From positions 15,441 through 20,926 of the forward strand of contig JAMCSN010000085.1 in assembly GCA_023381535.1 (NCBI GenBank): 5,486 bases of DNA, read 5' to 3'. A program made the translations under genes and the position numbers. This DNA comes from Bacteroidota bacterium. Its GTDB lineage: Bacteria; Bacteroidota; Ignavibacteria; Ignavibacteriales; Melioribacteraceae. Every line of letters starts with the position of its first letter. Position 1 is the stretch's first letter. Shown piece after piece: positions 4,783-5,486 of this stretch. The notes under the pieces were generated by a model. That model was not told where the DNA came from. It saw nothing but the letters and a program-made list of their open reading frames with translations, and did no database searches.

Positions 4783-5486
4783 GTGATATTACTTAAAAGT
4801 AAAAAAGAGATAGATTACATACGCGAAAGCTGTCAGATAGTTGCTGAGACTTTACAATTACTTAAGCGTTATGTTAAACCTGGTTTAACGACGATTGAAT
4901 TAGATAAGATTGCTGAAGATTATATCTTAAGCAATAATGCACGACCCGCATTCAAAGGATATTCGCAAGCTGGGTCGTTTGATTTTCCAGGTTCTATTTG
5001 TTCTTCAATTGATGAAGAGGTTGTTCACGGGATTCCCGGCAACAGAGTTCTAAAAGAAGGCGAGATACTTTCCATTGATGTCGGCGTAGAAAAGAATGGT
5101 TATTTTGGCGACGCAGCGTTAACGGTAGCAGTAGGAAAAATTTCGGAAGAAAAACAGAAACTGATGGATGTTACCGAAAAATCTTTGTATCTCGGCATCG
5201 AACAAGCCGCAGAAGGTAATCGTTTCGGCGAAGTTTCTTACGCAATACAAACTTATGTCGAGTCGAACGGATTTTCTGTGGTAAGAGATTTATGCGGTCA
5301 CGGGGTAGGCAAAAATTTGCACGAAGATCCGCAAATTCCGAACTACGGCAGAAAGAACACTGGTGCAATAATTAAGAACGGAATGACCTTTGCGATTGAA
5401 CCGATGATTAACATGGGTTCGTACAAAGTTCATGTTGCAGAAGACGGTTGGACAGTATTCACTGCCGATGAAAAACCTTCGGCGCA
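4783..5486 (+). CDS. map: Type I methionine aminopeptidase, 3'-truncated by the window edge
   Basis: This enzyme removes the initiator methionine from nascent proteins using two metal ions. From GTG 4783, 234 residues are visible. The N-terminus (ILLKSKKEIDYIRESCQIVAE) aligns with E. coli Map. The substrate-site histidine is H82 in VVHGIP. Metal ligands are D99 (SIDVG), D110 (FGDAA), H173 (CGHGVG) and E206 (FAIEPM), and H180 is the second conserved histidine (NLHEDPQ). The last ligand, equivalent to E235 of E. coli, lies just beyond the window edge, after DGWTVFTADEKPSA. Between Y60 and I72 there are about five more residues than in E. coli Map. No good SD precedes the GTG, 11 bases after the secY stop, so coupling to secY or termination-reinitiation is likely. 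The secY-map order without adk fits the Bacteroidota/Chlorobiota/Ignavibacteriota group. Confidence 0.96.
   Translation, partial: MILLKSKKEIDYIRESCQIVAETLQLLKRYVKPGLTTIELDKIAEDYILSNNARPAFKGYSQAGSFDFPGSICSSIDEEVVHGIPGNRVLKEGEILSIDVGVEKNGYFGDAALTVAVGKISEEKQKLMDVTEKSLYLGIEQAAEGNRFGEVSYAIQTYVESNGFSVVRDLCGHGVGKNLHEDPQIPNYGRKNTGAIIKNGMTFAIEPMINMGSYKVHVAEDGWTVFTADEKPSA

Noticed and set aside
5171..5368. Minus-strand frame opposite map
   Set aside because: It lies opposite the catalytic part of methionine aminopeptidase and shows no features of a gene.

Overview
The window is an uninterrupted stretch of a bacterial spc ribosomal-protein operon, all on the + strand. The order is rplE (5' end missing), rpsN, rpsH, rplF, rplR, a tRNA-Gln(TTG) gene, rpsE, rpmD, rplO, secY and map (3' end missing). 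Every protein gene was identified from conserved family motifs in its translation. Nothing on the minus strand looks real, and no gene-free stretch exceeds 139 bases.

The organism looks like a moderately AT-rich member of the Bacteroidota/Chlorobiota/Ignavibacteriota side of the bacterial tree. This is inferred from three things: secY followed directly by map with no adk between them, the long zinc-free form of S14, and the general character of the SecY and MetAP sequences. A genus cannot be assigned from this window. Most genes keep purine-rich Shine-Dalgarno sequences, unlike the SD-poor leaders typical of many classical Bacteroidetes, which fits a lineage on the Chlorobi/Ignavibacteria side better.

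Layout: positions 1-2107 carry L5, S14, S8, L6 and L18 with gaps of 9-22 bases. Positions 2108-2246 form a 139-base gap, the only large one, and hold a complete cloverleaf tRNA for glutamine. Positions 2247-3434 carry S5, L30 and L15. Positions 3434-4771 encode the SecY translocon channel, whose start overlaps the L15 stop codon by one base. Positions 4783-5486 encode most of methionine aminopeptidase.

Together the genes build the 5S RNA-binding region of the large subunit (L5, L18), other large-subunit proteins (L6, L15, L30), small-subunit proteins (S5, S8, S14), the membrane channel for exported nascent chains, and the enzyme that trims initiator methionine. The main surprise is the tRNA gene inside the operon. 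If it is made from the operon transcript, maturing it must cut the mRNA between rplR and rpsE. The gene just downstream, rpsE, can only start at TTG.
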